Assembly: GCA_028023455.1 (NCBI GenBank)
Contig: JAQFVV010012496.1
Location: 3,100,001 to 3,164,000 of the forward strand
Direction: 5' to 3'
From: Epiperipatus broadwayi
Taxonomy: Eukaryota > Onychophora > Udeonychophora > Euonychophora > Peripatidae
Length of the DNA: 64,000 nt
Shown here: positions 47,508-59,636 of the stretch, piece by piece
Numbering within the stretch: the first letter of the stretch is position 1
Layout: every line of letters begins with the position of its first letter
The notes under the pieces: generated by a model
What the model was told of the DNA's origin: nothing
Database searches by the model: none
Seen by the model: the letters and a program-made list of their open reading frames with translations, nothing else
Position numbers and translations under genes: made by a program

Positions 47508-48799
47508 GATATTACTTCAATAATACTATTAAAATAATATTGTGTATGGGATGTCTGATTAGATTTCTAGCATGATAGTATATCTACATTTTTTTCCCCC
47601 TAAAAGAAAGCATCAAGTGGTACTTATTAGAAGCAGTATTCCACGTCTATGCCATGATTACAATGAGTACAATTAATTAGTCAAAAGTGCACCAGGTAAA
47701 TTTTGCTAACTTTATAAATTTAAAGCTTATCTCACATATGTTTATGTGTATACTCTGTTGATAATATTATAATAATGAAATAATAATTTTTTTTTTCTTA
47801 AAAGAAACAAACTTACCCATGTTAGAAGGAGTATTTATTTTATTTTTACTATAATGAAATAATAGATTTTTTCCTGAAAAAAAGTAACCAACTGATATCC
47901 ATTTGAAGCAGTATTACAATGAAATAATATTTTTTTTCCTCCTGAAAAAAAGCAATCAAGTCATTCTTCTTACAAACTCCATTTTTGCAATCTATGGTTA
48001 TATTTTTTTATATAAATATTATGATCTAGACAAAATGAACAGCAAACTAATTTGCATAAATTACAATACTGCTCCTCATTATCATTGACTGCACTCAGGT
48101 ATGAATATGAAGTCTAAGAACTTCAAAAGCGTTTAGCGTATATAAACTTATAAACAAAATTAAACTTCTCTAACAAGCATGTTAGCACAGAATTATTAGT
48201 ATTATAATACTTATTGTAAATAATGCACACAATAAAAAAATGAAATCAAATTTGGATCCTTAAAAATATAGTAAAATAATACTTCTCTATATCAGTTTAG
48301 CCATTAAATGACAACGAAGTTGCAATCTTTCTGGGTTAATTTACAGATACAGTATTTACTGAACTGTGAAATAAAAATGTTATTTAAATAAATCATAACA
48401 CATGTTAAAATAATCTCGTATTTTGTGAAATTTTAAAGTTCCTTCATTATGTTCTTTAAAATAAAATTGTCATCAAAATATTGATAATTGTATATATAAT
48501 ACTGCATTTGTCTAATTAAGATGAGATCTAAATAATTCATGTTCTAATTTATACATATTAACATATAATCAAGCTTATAGTTTTTTGCTTTTAAATTTCC
48601 ATATTTTGTATGTTTTGCATTTGTCATAGAAATTATTGATCCATTAGATTAATGTTTCTCAACCAATTATGTGCAGTGAATTATCAAATAATTGCATTGA
48701 TTTTGCATATATGGAATTGCATGAATTTGAACCTTACTTTCTGAATTATTAAAAAATCAGGTAAACATTTATCTATATGCTAGATGATATCGGTAATAC
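47508..48799. other. Unassigned stretch
   Basis: It repeats a short AATGAAATAATA(A/T)TTTTTT motif three times between 47770 and 47940. No gene recognised. Confidence 0.4.
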
Positions 48800-49470
48800 A
48801 CACCGATTCTCAATTGTACATGACATTTAAAAACTAAAAAATATATATAATTTTCTGCTAAAAGTTCTATTTTGAAAAAAAAAATTATAACGGAAAAAAA
48901 TTTGGTAGTAGTTTCTAATATCAGAATACTGTCAGCGTAAATGAGAAAATAAAAATAAGTAGTAAAAAAAGTGAAATATAATACATTTTTAGGTAATTTA
49001 ATTTATCCATAAACTATATCAATACTCATTGATCCACACCTAAAAGCAAAAAAAAAAAAAAAAGGTGATTCTATGCTAAAAATTCATTTTCAAATCAAAT
49101 GAAAATTTAAAAAAATGTCAGGAACTTCTAAAGTCAGAATACTATATTATGTCAGCCTAGATAAATAAAAAAAATGAATACATGTATTCGAAAATGTACT
49201 CTTTTATGAAGAATTTAATTTATCTATAAATTGTGTGAACAGTATCCAAAAACAATGATTCTATGCTAAAAATTCATTTTCAAATTAAATGAAAATTTAA
49301 AAAAATGTGAGGAACTTCTAATGTCGGAATACTATATTATGTCAGCCTAGATATATAAAAAAAAATGAATACATGTATTTGAAAATGTACTCTTTTATGA
49401 AGAATTTAATTTATCTATAAACTGCGTGGGAATAGTATCCAAAAGCAATCTATGCTAAATGTTTATAATT
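48800..49470 (+). repeat. Tandem repeat, 190-bp unit
   Basis: Two well-kept units start at 49067 and 49257 with GATTCTATGCTAAAAATTCA and include GAAAATTTAAAAAAATGT, ATACTATATTATGTCAGCCT and TTTATGAAGAATTTAATTTA. A truncated third starts at 49447, and an eroded one precedes 49067. A diverged single unit is at 58190-58410. Confidence 0.8.
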
Positions 49471-49592
49471 AAAAGTTAAAAAAAAAAAAAAGGTCAACGA
49501 ATAGTCTATAAAAAGATATTTAAAGTTTGTTGACTTTTTTAAATATATATGTTAACGTTAATCCCAGTGCTTAATGCTAAATGAAATTAAAT

Positions 49593-49795
49593 ATCAAATC
49601 ACACTCCAAATGTTAAGAATATTTCAGCTACACAGTCTGTGAATCCATATATAAAAGTCCGACTCTCAAACAACCAATCCAAGTACAAAAAAAGACCCTT
49701 TTTGGACTGGTTGTTTGAGAGTCAGACTTTTATATATTTATTCTCAGAATGCGTAACTGAAATTTCTTAATGTTTGGAGAGTGATTTGATATGTT
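49593..49795. mobile_element. Fold-back with about 90-bp arms
   Basis: ATCAAATCACACTCCAAATG ... AAAAGTCCGACTCTCAAACA / ACCAATCCAA is mirrored by TTGGACTGGTTGTTTGAGAG ... TTTGGAGAGTGATTTGAT, loop about 22 bases. One arm has a small insertion. Terminal arms are strongly matched, so it is fairly recent. Family unknown. Confidence 0.8.
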
Positions 49796-50551
49796 ATTAT
49801 TAATATGTCTGACAAAATAAAAATATATTTTATAGCTTACATATATACTTTTTATAAAATAAAAACATGTATATTTTTCAAATGTTATACACAATAAAGG
49901 AAAATGATAAATATATGTTTTTTCAAGCAATTGTAATATCTTTCACCCTATCCAAGTAAATGATTTCCATTAAATTCATATTTTCTATAACACAGATACA
50001 ATTTTTTTTTTGGTCTGACTAGTGCTTATATTTATTGACAAAAACTGTAACTAAAATAATTCAAGTCATGACTAAATGTAATAAAAATAAATATAAAATA
50101 ATAATTCCTGAGGTCGACAATAGAGGGCTAGCAATACCACACGAAGATCATTGTATCAATAGTTTAAAAAACTCCCACATATTGTGATGAATTTAAAGTT
50201 TTTTTTCTTAAAAAAAAAAAATGAATATTTACTAAAATACCTAAACTTTATTTTTTGTTCAAATTGTTTTGTTTTTTTTAATGGAAAAAAATAAACATAA
50301 TTTATTAACAACTACAATCTTAAAATGATATTCAATACTAAATTATGTTGCATTTTCCCTTTTTCATTGGTCACTTATATTTTTGCAAATTTGGATTGCA
50401 AGTACAAATGAAGGAAAAAAATCAATATTACATAGGTCATAATTTATGAATCAGCATATCACAATTATATGTTGAATTTTTGCAACATAGCAATGCAAAA
50501 TCTTTATAATCAAGTAAATGTAAATAATGAATTTAAATTCATTTATTTTAC

Positions 50552-50642
50552 TTGGTCCATATATAATAGTCCGGCGGTGATAAAAGTTGCTGGCTCAAAC
50601 AAATGTGTACATAAAGACCGCATTAGACACATTTGCAATCTT
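50552..50642 (-). CDS. Exon 2 of a candidate minus-strand gene
   Basis: On the minus strand TTCCATTTTCTTTTTAG precedes a 91-base open stretch ending GACCAA|GTAAAA. With one leading base it reads RLQMCLMRSLCTHLFEPATF then ITAGLLYMDQ: phase 2 in, phase 0 out. The upstream candidate exon at 53018-53118 ends in phase 2, so the two join without a break (GA + A = glutamate). The stretch is clearly richer in G/C than its surroundings. The plus-strand frame over the same bases is a shadow. I do not recognise the protein. Confidence 0.5.
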
Positions 50643-50764
50643 CTAAAAAGAAAATGGAATTAATTTTGTGAATGAATATTAGATAATATTTCAATGAGGA
50701 AAAAGTTATTATTCAAAATATTTTTGCTGCTAATTTTATGACTAAACAATGGGAGTGTTTCAGA

Positions 50765-50808
50765 ATTGTCGAAAAAGAGTAGCCATTTGTAAGGAATGTG
50801 GTTTGAGG
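50765..50808 (+). CDS. Weak micro-exon candidate
   Basis: GGGAGTGTTTCAG, then 44 open bases (NCRKRVAICKECGL), then GTAAGA. The C-x2-C pair and basic residues recall a zinc knuckle, but the acceptor lacks a clear pyrimidine tract and no neighbour exon is seen. It could be a transposon remnant. Confidence 0.2.
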
Positions 50809-51779
50809 TAAGAAGTTTCAATCCACAGCAGTGATATTAAGAAACATTTTGTAAATAGACAGCAGTGCACGGTTAACATATTTTTTTTTTCCCTTGATTT
50901 GGTTACCACTTGTAATAAATTTAGATTGTTAAAAGTTTACTAGTTGGAAGATCTTTCTCGCAAAAAACGTAAATGCATGTTGTTTCATTTCCACAAAATA
51001 AAGTTATAGATGGCCATTTTTCAAAATAATAAATCTTTATAGTTTACATGATAGAAGATAATTTCTCACAAAAAACGTAAATGTATGTTAGACGTCTAGA
51101 GTTATAGATCATTGTTTTTCCAAATAAATATTGCTGGACTAATACATGTGTGATATCTCACTGCCAAACTAATATATAAATACCTTTTATTTTTATTTAA
51201 TGTATATAAACAATATTCACTAATAAGTTACTATAAATTATATTAAATATTATGTTTAATTTTAAAGCAATTTGTTTTCTTTAACCATTACAATTATAGA
51301 TATGTATTAAAATAACTTTTAACATTTTCATAAATTTTCCAAATCCATAATAGATTGCTTTATTTGAGTTCCCATTTTTAGTTGCTTTTGTATTGTTTAT
51401 TTCATTTTCTACTAATTAACACTAATTTGTCATGTGAAAACTCAGATTTCAATCCTTGAATACACTATTACAGATCTTTTGCAATGTTATATTCAAGTAG
51501 GTCCACTACTTCTTTGAAGTTATTAAACTTTATATGTAAAAAGATTGGAAACTGCTATCTTAGATTATTTATTTTTTGAATGTATGTTACATATATCATG
51601 AGTATGGTGTTTTAAAAAATAATGATATTGTAAATACACCTTAAATCAAAACTGTTTATAAAGTAAAACATTTGACCCTACTCCCTCCAAGCCCCCCCCC
51701 CCCCCCACATAATTCCAAGCACCAGAAGAAATTAAAATTTGTGTATTTTTTGTTAAGCAATACAGAGACTTCAAACCAC
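50809..51779. other. Unassigned stretch
   Basis: It includes a short direct repeat (TCTCGCAAAAAACGTAAATG near 50957 and TCTCACAAAAAACGTAAATG near 51063) and a poly-C run near 51693. No gene recognised. Confidence 0.4.
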
Positions 51780-52100
51780 TCAAAGAAGTATGTAGAGATG
51801 CATGTTAGGAGTAATGAGAAAAGATCGAAAACAAACAGGTGTTACTGATATCTTTGAAAGAATTAAAAGACAGAAGTGGAATTGGGTTTAACATATTGCT
51901 AGAAGAGATGATAATAGATGGGCAATTGAAATTTTAAACTGGATTCCAAGAGATTGCAAAAGACCCAGAAAGAGATCGCATATGAGATGGAAGATGAAAT
52001 AAGAAAATGTGCAGGAAGAGGTTAGACATCAAAGAAGTTGGATTGAATTTGGAGAGACCTTCATCCTGCAGTGGATTGATAATGGTTGACAATGATTAAA
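51780..52100 (+). mobile_element. RTE-clade LINE 3' end, older copy
   Basis: It reads RCMLGVMRKDRKQTGVTDI, FERIKRQKWNWV, stop, HIARRDDNRWAIEILNWIPR and DCKRPRKRSHMRW before a frameshift and loss of the end. It then runs into CTTCATCCTGCAGTGGATTG ATAATGG. Same family as 8613-8915, with slightly more 5' sequence but an in-frame stop and indels, so older. Confidence 0.85.
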
Positions 52101-53017
52101 CTAATGATCATAAGCACTCATCTAAGTTTGGACAAAAAAGTACAATAATTATGGCACAGTTAATATACATTCAATTACTCAACTAAAAATATAATATAAA
52201 GGACAATATTTATCCTGGCGTTTTCATATAGCAGCAGAGTATATTTAATAATGGAAAAATCAATTGAATTTTTATTAGATTAGCTATTTAAATACGTTGT
52301 GCCGTCGCGTGTATGTGATAGTAACAAACATTTTGCTAAAAACAAAATATATGACAAAGACAAATATGTGGAACTAAGGAGAAAGTCTACTATGAACTTA
52401 AAATACACAGCAAAATTTACGATCTAAAATTAACAACAAAGTATTTACAGTATCCCAAACATATATAGTATAAGTAAAGTAAATAAAAACTAATAAGATT
52501 TTTTAAAACAACAAATATTTTGGAGAAAAACTGACAGAGAATTTGATATTTAAGATTTTAAACAATATTGCGTTTCATACCAATTATATATATATGTATA
52601 ATAAATCATTATTAATTAGGTTTGTCAAATGAGTTTCTTTACTTTAAATTTTCGTTAATTATCCGACTAACGGATTATTTTGTTCACATAAAAATAAAAA
52701 AATTACGCTTCATTTTAAAAATAATTATTTACTAAGGGAAGTGTGATTGTTTCAAAAGTTTCTCGCACTCATCAAAAATTAAAGTTCAATTAATTGGCTA
52801 ATGGATATGACAGGTATTTTCCAAACTAAACCCAGCTGTTTGTAGACCCCTCTTCCATTTTCTTTTAAACAATGAATTTGCGTGCTTTTTTAGATGGGTA
52901 TCGTTAAAAAAAAAATGTTTACATTTTCATAAATATAGATTTAAAATGATAAGAATTCAACAAATAAGTATATATACAAATCTTTAAAACAAGTTTTTAC
53001 AAAATAATTCAACTTAC
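52101..53017. other. Unassigned; intron of the candidate minus-strand gene
   Basis: If the two candidate exons are real, this lies in their intron. A CpG-bearing patch near 52300 (TGCCGTCGCGTG) stands out; nothing else recognised. Confidence 0.35.
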
Positions 53018-53118
53018 TCATCAAAGTGAGTATAATTCCAGTATTTACAGCGTGCCATATCTACTCCAAAGGTTTCGTCTGCTGCCTCATTACACTTTAA
53101 CAGTGCATGATGGGAAGG
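53018..53118 (-). CDS. Exon 1 of a candidate minus-strand gene
   Basis: The minus strand is open from CCTTCCCATCATGCACTG (after TTAGCAG) to CACTTTGATGA|GTAAGT. It reads PSHHALLKCNEAADETFGVD then MARCKYWNYTHFD, ending in phase 2. The donor is a perfect GA|GTAAGT. The methionine codon at 53058-53056 (GATATGGCA) could be the true start, with the rest 5' untranslated, or this may be an internal exon; a stop (TAG) sits just before the acceptor. Composition is protein-like and unlike its A/T-rich neighbours. The protein is not recognised. Confidence 0.5.
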
Positions 53119-54579
53119 CTGCTAATAACATGTAGCTTTTTATATTTCAGATCACAAATGTTAAACGGCAGTGTTACATTTTTTTTTTGTATATTATCAA
53201 TAAAAAAAAAAAGAAAACATAATATTTTGAGATACATTCCGTGCAAAAAAAAATCCCAATTGCTTAAAAGTTCATCTTACAGCTTTTAAAGAATTACTTT
53301 ACTCCCCATTCTAAAGAGAGAAGATACAATGAATGCGAATGATGAAACCTAGCTATCCCATCATTCAACATTACCCAAAATTCTGCTTTTTATAGAAAAT
53401 ATATTCAAAGAGTACATTTTAAAATTTTTTTTTAATTAATTAGTAATTAAATGAGGAGGATGTCAGATTGTTAAAAATAATTGCATTAAAAAAGAATAGA
53501 GCAATACTATGGGAAAACAATTTTAACATGAATGAAGAGAAGAACAAACAATTACGATTATAAGATGTACGCGCATATAAATTTATATACACGCAAGGAC
53601 TCAAACATTCAATCCTTACGAATAAGAAGAAATTTTTTTAGAAAAACAATATATTACTGGTTAAAGTTAAGTTTTCATACATTCTTTCGACGTACCAATA
53701 ATGAATCATAATCCAAATCTAACAACCGAACTATTGCCATAGCAACTAACCAATAATATGAACACATGGATAATTATAGTTACACAATAAATACAACTTT
53801 GGGTAGAGAATTTTTAAGAGTCTATCGTGGAAATCCAAACTGAAATAATAATAAGCTTTGTATATAATAATATGCATTGTGAAAATGAATGATTTGTGTA
53901 ATAATTTAAAAATCTAATTTGCACAATTAATTGTTACTCAAAATCCATTTGCGGAGCTGCTGTCAGGCTAACGATGGTTCTACAGATAGCGGATTGTGAA
54001 ATGACCTTTAGATATGAAGGCCAACTGTGAAAAACAAAAATAAACAATGTCCGACCAAGAGCTCCTCCTGCCTTGTCGGATAAGATGAAGGTTCAGCAAA
54101 AGTTGGGTACTGTTTCTGATACAGTATTTTCTGTTTTTCTCTTTTCCTTCCTCTCATGTCATAGCTTGTACTAACTGTAACAATGGGATTATGTGTTTAT
54201 ACAACAAACTTTCCATCCTTTAAATGCATACACATACATAATTTCTGATTCCAATGCCCTTCCCTCCCCTTAGCTCAACAATTAAAAAAGCAATGATTGG
54301 GACAAGCTTAGTAGGCTTGGCAGCTCTGAGATATGATCAAAACAATACAACAACCAATGAATCAGTTTGGAACTGGGTTTGAGTGAGACACGACTTTTGG
54401 CCAGCAAAAAATTGTATGTTTAGACAGCCCTGTTTAGAGATCCATCTGCCTACAAATGGGAAAATGGTATAATGATAGGTTATTACACCTGGAAGATTAC
54501 TCATTCCAATGGTAGACATGATAACAATAGGAATAATAATATCAGTAGTCTTCGTAAAGCTGAAATCAATGGTATTTTT
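53119..54579. other. Unassigned; possible RTE leader near the end
   Basis: Nothing recognised to about 54040. From 54040 to 54570 the base composition is more even (GAGCTCCTCCTGCCTTGTCG), which may be the 5' untranslated leader of the RTE fragment that follows. Confidence 0.35.
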
Positions 54580-55130
54580 TTTCTAAACATAGGAATCTGG
54601 AATGTGCGAACTTTACTTGATAAAAGCTCGTCAAGACTGCACAGGTGACTAAGTAGCTGTCAAGGTTTAAGGTCGATATAACTGCTCTTAATGAAACTCA
54701 TCTTGCAGAGGAAGGAGGTTTAATAAAACATATAGCTGAACATAAGTTTTCAGAGGAAAGACAGTTCAGTTAATGAAAAGAGAAGGCTGTAAAATGTAAT
54801 GTAGTATCTTCTATTGTTAAAATTCCTCACTATATCAATGAAAGGCTAGTGATAGTAAAACTCATCTTGCATAATAGTATGCTTATAATCCAACTAGAGA
54901 GAATTCAAAGAAGAAAATCTTTTATTCCTTGTTGAATGGCATTATTACAGCAATTTTGTTAAATAATTAAATTTTTCTTCTTGGAGACTTTAATGCATGT
55001 TATATAAATAGTAGACTTTGGCCAAAAGATATTTGGAAATATTGGCATTGAAGGTGTAAATTCAAATGGTTTACTACAATTGAATTTTTGCACAATACAT
55101 GTGTTGATTATCATAATGACATTGATTACT
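54580..55130 (+). mobile_element. RTE-clade LINE, endonuclease part
   Basis: Broken plus frames read IGIWNVRTLLDKSSSRLHR, then ALNETHLAEEGG in a shifted frame, IPHYINERLVIVKLILHNS and LLGDFNACY, WPKDIWKYW. These are the start and core of the apurinic-type endonuclease at the N-terminus of RTE polyproteins: WNVRTL, the catalytic-site glutamate region (xETxL), and GDFNA, which holds the active-site Asp-x-Asn. Several stops and indels; truncated at its 3' side around 55130. It is probably the same family as the 3' tails at 8613 and 51780. Confidence 0.8.
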
Positions 55131-55184
55131 TAAAAAAAAAAACAATGCAGTTTCCTTTAGATTTTTGTATACAGTATTAGATTA

Positions 55185-55650
55185 AAAGGTTGCCTTGACA
55201 ACAGTTTAAAATTGTTAGTTGTTATTGATATTGGGATTGTCTAAATCAGGAGTCCCCAACCTTTTTGCACTTAAGAGCACATTCTATAATACTGGCCAGG
55301 TGGCAGGCATCATTTATTTTTTTTAACCAGGTGGCGGGCACCATTTATTTTTTCAATGTAAATTTATAGTTGGATATTGCTAATAATACACAGAATGTAC
55401 AAAAAATATTTATTTCAAAAATAAAATTTTAACATATAATTAACGTTTATATTTTTACATTGTAAAAGGATAGTATGCCCTACAATTTGATTACAATATA
55501 ATATAATAATTTATAAAAAATTTTAATAATTAAATTTATTTGTATCAGATAAATAATTTTTTATCGTGTTTGGATAGCGGCGGGTACACATAAAATGGTC
55601 CATGGGCATAGGGTTGGGACCCCTGGTGTAAATGTTGACTGGTTTTTAAT
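55185..55650 (+). repeat. Repeat J, copy interrupted by a hAT MITE
   Basis: Flanks 55185-55246 and 55626-55650 match the continuous minus-strand copy at 2061-2150, giving the pre-insertion sequence. Confidence 0.65.
55247..55625. mobile_element. hAT-type MITE with 8-bp target duplication
   Basis: The 379-base element starts CAGGAGTCCCCAACCTTTTT and ends GGTTGGGACCCCTG, the CAGGGGTCCCCAACC-type terminal inverted repeat common in hAT superfamily MITEs. Eight-base flanks GTCTAAAT and GTGTAAAT differ at one base, as expected of an aged hAT target duplication. The interior repeats CCAGGTGGC(A/G)GGCA twice near the left end. No transposase. Confidence 0.85.
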
Positions 55651-56230
55651 GAGTATTAGATTAATATAAAATATGGAAAATTCTAAAGAAGCTTGTAAGA
55701 GTAGTCACAACAATGACGGAAGAGAAATTGTAGTGCATTTACGTAATTCATTCAAATAACAATAGTTATAACAAATGGCATGGATATATTTTTTAGTTTA
55801 CCACACATGAAGAAATATTAGGATTTATTTAAAAATTATGAAAGTAGTTAAGGTGACAGTTGCGAAAAATAAATTGATAATTAACATAAAATTTCGCTTG
55901 GTTCTTTTACGATAATCAAACATTCTGCAAAAACTTTTAAAATTGATCTTCCGATTCAAAAAAGCAAATAATATCCTATATAAACTATGTCATATAGCAA
56001 AGTTCACATTAATAATTGCTTTTCTTATACTAATTATTGATTATATCAAATGAAACTAGTGCTTGCAGTATACCTACTGATCTCAGTAGCATATACTAAC
56101 ATATATAAAGTTTGTATATTTCCCTCACTAGTGCATTAAATGTGGTTAATTATGAATCAATTTTCATGGCTAAAGATGGAATGAATTGCCTGTAAATTCT
56201 ATTAAATTACTTGGTAAATAGTTAAGAAAT
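55651..56230. other. Unassigned stretch
   Basis: No gene or bounded repeat recognised. Confidence 0.4.
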
Positions 56231-56965
56231 CACCCATGTTCATACAAACACACACACATTTATGATATTAAAGCAAATAATCACACTACTTGAGTTGCAA
56301 ATGTCTCGCTGCATAATTAATTAATCATCTATCTTCATACAAACATAAACATGTATGGTATTAAATCAAAAATTCACATTATTTGAGTTGCAAGGGTCTC
56401 GCTACATAATTAATCATCTGTGTTCATACAAACACCCACACATATGGTATTAAATCAAACATTCACACTATTTGAGTTGCTAAGTGTCTCGCTAAATAAT
56501 TAATTAATTATCTGTGTTCATATAAACACACATACACTTGTGATATTAAATCAAACATTCGCACTATGTGAGTTGTAAGTATCTCGCTACATAATTAATT
56601 AATCATCTGTATTCATACAAACACACACGTATGGTGTAAATCAAACATTCACACTATACGAGTTTTAAGTGTCTCATTACATAATTAATTAATCATCTGT
56701 TCATACAAACACACACAGGTACGGTATTAAATCAGACATTCACATTATTTGAGTTGCAAATATCTCTGCTACTTAATTAATTAAGCATCTGTGTTCAAAC
56801 AAATACACACACATGTATGGTATTAAATCAAACATTCACACTACTTGAGTTGCAAGTGTCCCACTTTGTAATTAAGTAATCATCTGTGTTCATAAAAAAA
56901 AAACACACACACATATGGTATTAAAGAAAACAATCACACTATTTGAGATACAAGTGTCTTGATAA
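56231..56965 (+). repeat. Minisatellite, eight units of 88-95 bp
   Basis: Units start at TTCATA near 56239, 56333, 56422, 56517, 56612, 56700, 56794 and 56889. Each has a (CA)n tract, GGTATTAAATCAAACATTCA, CACTATTTGAGTTGCAAGTG, TCTCGCTACATAATTAATTA and ATCATCTGTG. Units vary by point changes and CA-tract length. It is not CRISPR-like: there are no unique spacers and the whole unit repeats. Confidence 0.9.
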
Positions 56966-57550
56966 AGAGAAAACATATTGCAGTGAGTTGTTTACAAACT
57001 AATTCAATGAAATAATAATTAAATAGTTAATATTAAATCAGATATGTATATATATAGTAAGATTTATATTTTTGTTTCTTTTGCAGTTGTGAGAGTATTA
57101 TATACTTTAAGCTTGAGTTTTTACATATAAAAATATGTGAATGATTTCATATGAACACAAATTATTCTGCGAGTCAAATTATTCTCTCAGTCTCACCTTT
57201 TGTTTACGTCATTCAATTCGATAAGATCACATTCAGTCTGCTTTAAAAAAATATTTTATCTTTGATATATATTTTTTTTTTTCTTTTATGTGTCTGCAAT
57301 CAAAGTCTTTGATCAGAATAGCATTTGATCATCATGCTATCAAAAATCTTTCAATAAGTTTGTACTGTATATCCTTCTATCTGCTTTTTCCTCTTCTGGT
57401 TATACACTTTAATCAATAATAATATATTAATTGTCCAACACGAGCTGAACATTCAACGTGAATATTTCTTGGTTCTCTTTTCACACAAAAATTACAAAAT
57501 ATCTTACGAAAGATTAATCAGTCCTGAAATGTATTCACAACATTTTTCTG
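56966..57550. other. Unassigned stretch
   Basis: A textbook acceptor-like TTTTTGTTTCTTTTGCAG lies at 57069-57086, but the sequence after it offers only a short open frame ending in a stop, with no donor. Nothing else recognised. Confidence 0.35.
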
Positions 57551-57640
57551 TAGTTATTATTCCTTTTTGAATTACTTAAATAGTTATTATTCCCTTGTGA
57601 GTCACTTAAATAGTTATTATTCCCTTTTGAGTTCATGCTT
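57551..57640 (+). repeat. Tandem repeat, 30-bp unit, three copies
   Basis: TAGTTATTATTCC recurs at 57551, 57581 and 57611, followed by CTT(T/G)TGA(A/G)T(T/C)ACTTAAA. Confidence 0.85.
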
Positions 57641-58689
57641 CCTCAATTACGAACACCAAGGCATTTGTCTAATTACATACTATATATAGTTTTAAAAATT
57701 ATGGGTTAAAAAGCATATTATTAATACAAATAATTTTCTCTATATTATCTATCAGTTTATCTAATACCATGTTGCATACTGCTTAGACATGCATTGAAAA
57801 TTTAATATTTTCTTCCTTAATACGAGTAGTGAACAAAATATAGGCATGATCTTATTCCAAATTGCATGAATTTGAAGTCTTCTATTTTCCTAACATTTTT
57901 AGATCAACAACGTGACATCACAAAAAATATATACAAAGACAACAAATATTACAATGTATACATCAATAAAAATTTTGAAATGTTAAAGAATTAGATCAAC
58001 ATTCATTATCTGTATGTTGTACAAAATACATATAAAGCATACTGATGTGCAACTCTAAATATAAAATTTTAAAAATTCACAATTCGTAGCTAAAACTTTA
58101 TTTTCAACAAAACCAAAAGCAGTAAAAATAAATCAGATTTTTTAAATGTCAAGAAGTTAAATTTATTGCAAATTCAAAAACGAAAAAATTACGATTCTAT
58201 GTTGAAAGTTCATTTTTAGTTAGAATGAAAATCCCAAAAATATAAAAGCAGCTTTCTATATTATTGCGTCGGCTAGAATTAAATGAAAAATACATGTCGG
58301 AGTTGAATATCAATAGTATATTTTTATAAAGATGTAAGCCTTGGTCATAAACTATATGAAATTCAGAATTATACAGGATGTTCAAGAGAAATCAATTTGT
58401 GATTCTATGCAAAGGATTTAAACTCAAAATGTCAACAGAAAAAGAATGACAGTATATTAGTCATTACTGCGTTAGACCACTATTTCTGAATCATACAAAA
58501 AGACTAATTATTGTTATGAATTTTCTGTTTCATAATTTTTTGTATTCAAGTGACTGTAAATAGATAATAAATTTACTTTTCTTTTTTCATTCAATGATTT
58601 TTTAAGCAATATTATTTAGATAATAAATAAGAGGCAACCATCTTTATTATAGTATCAAATTTCTTCAGTTAGAAATGCAAAATTTTTCC
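57641..58689. other. Unassigned; one diverged 190-bp unit
   Basis: 58190-58410 resembles the 190-bp unit at 49067 (GATTCTATG(T/C)TGAAAGTTCA ... GTCGG ... AAACTATATGAA). The rest is unrecognised. Confidence 0.4.
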
Positions 58690-58985
58690 GTAATCAAGTA
58701 AATGTAGAAATAGGTAATGAATTAATTTTTCTGTAATGAAGTAAACGTACAAATAGATAATGAATTAATTTTTCCGTAGTGAAGTAAATGTACAAATAGG
58801 TAATGAATTAATTTTTCCATAATGAAGTAAATGAACAAATAAATAATGAATTTATTTTTCTGTAATGAAGTAAACTTACAAATAGGTAATAAATTAATTT
58901 TTCCGTAATGAAGTAAACGTACAAATACGTAATGAATTATTTTTTCCATAATGAAGTAAACATACAAATAAATAATGATTTCTTT
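58690..58985 (+). repeat. Tandem array, 43-bp unit, seven copies
   Basis: The unit is GTAATGAAGTAAACGTACAA then ATAGGTAATGAATTAATTTTTCC. It starts at 58690 and 58733 and repeats at 43-base steps to about 58985. The minus-strand 89-codon frame is this array read through and repeats every 43 codons because 43 is not a multiple of three. Confidence 0.9.
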
Positions 58986-59636
58986 TTTCATTAAATTTTT
59001 AAAGCAACATAGATGATGGGAATAAATTAAACAATTGCATTATAGCAATATTCTTTAAACATTTTCATTAATTTATTTTATAGGGTCCTTTTTCTTTTTC
59101 AATTTGGAATACAAAATTTCTTCATTATTAAGTAAATATAAATAATGAATTTAAATTTATTTATTATTATGCTTTTAGAAATATATTCACTAGTAAGTTA
59201 TATTCAAATTATATTAATATGGTACATTTGAATTTTTAAATATTTCCCATTTTGTGATAATTATAGATGTATATTTAAGCGATTTTAATTACATTCAAAT
59301 TTTGGGAATAACAAGATACAGCCAGTGCAATCTTTATCTTTTTTTTAATTTTTTAATTTAATACAACTTGTTTATTCATCAATACAATTTACCATTATTT
59401 TTATTATACTTCTAGTTACATTTTTTATATTGAACTAACACTGATGAGAAATAAATAAATAATAAGTGATGAAAAGTGAAGGCTAAAGAAATAAAATAAT
59501 ATGTAAAAAATAAATTAAATAACATTTCGAAGGAAAGTTAAAGAGGCATGTTATATCATCTCTGACGTCCATGCTATGAATAAAAAGGAAACATTTTATG
59601 CCATCTCTAGGAAGTGGCAGATCTAGGTCAATGAAG
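58986..59636. other. Unassigned stretch
   Basis: 59105-59220 resembles 50480-50545 and 51190-51240 (AAGTAAATATAAATAATGAA, TTCACTA(A/G)TAAGTTA), an uncharacterised dispersed repeat. Confidence 0.4.

Noticed and set aside
56231-56965. CRISPR-like regular array
   Set aside because: Entire 93-bp units repeat with no unique spacers, and the sequence is eukaryotic.
57069-57130. Exon after a textbook acceptor
   Set aside because: One frame stops at once, the other runs to a stop with no donor or homology.
58722-58991. 89-codon minus-strand repetitive protein
   Set aside because: A read-through of the 43-bp tandem array; the peptide repeats only because the DNA does.
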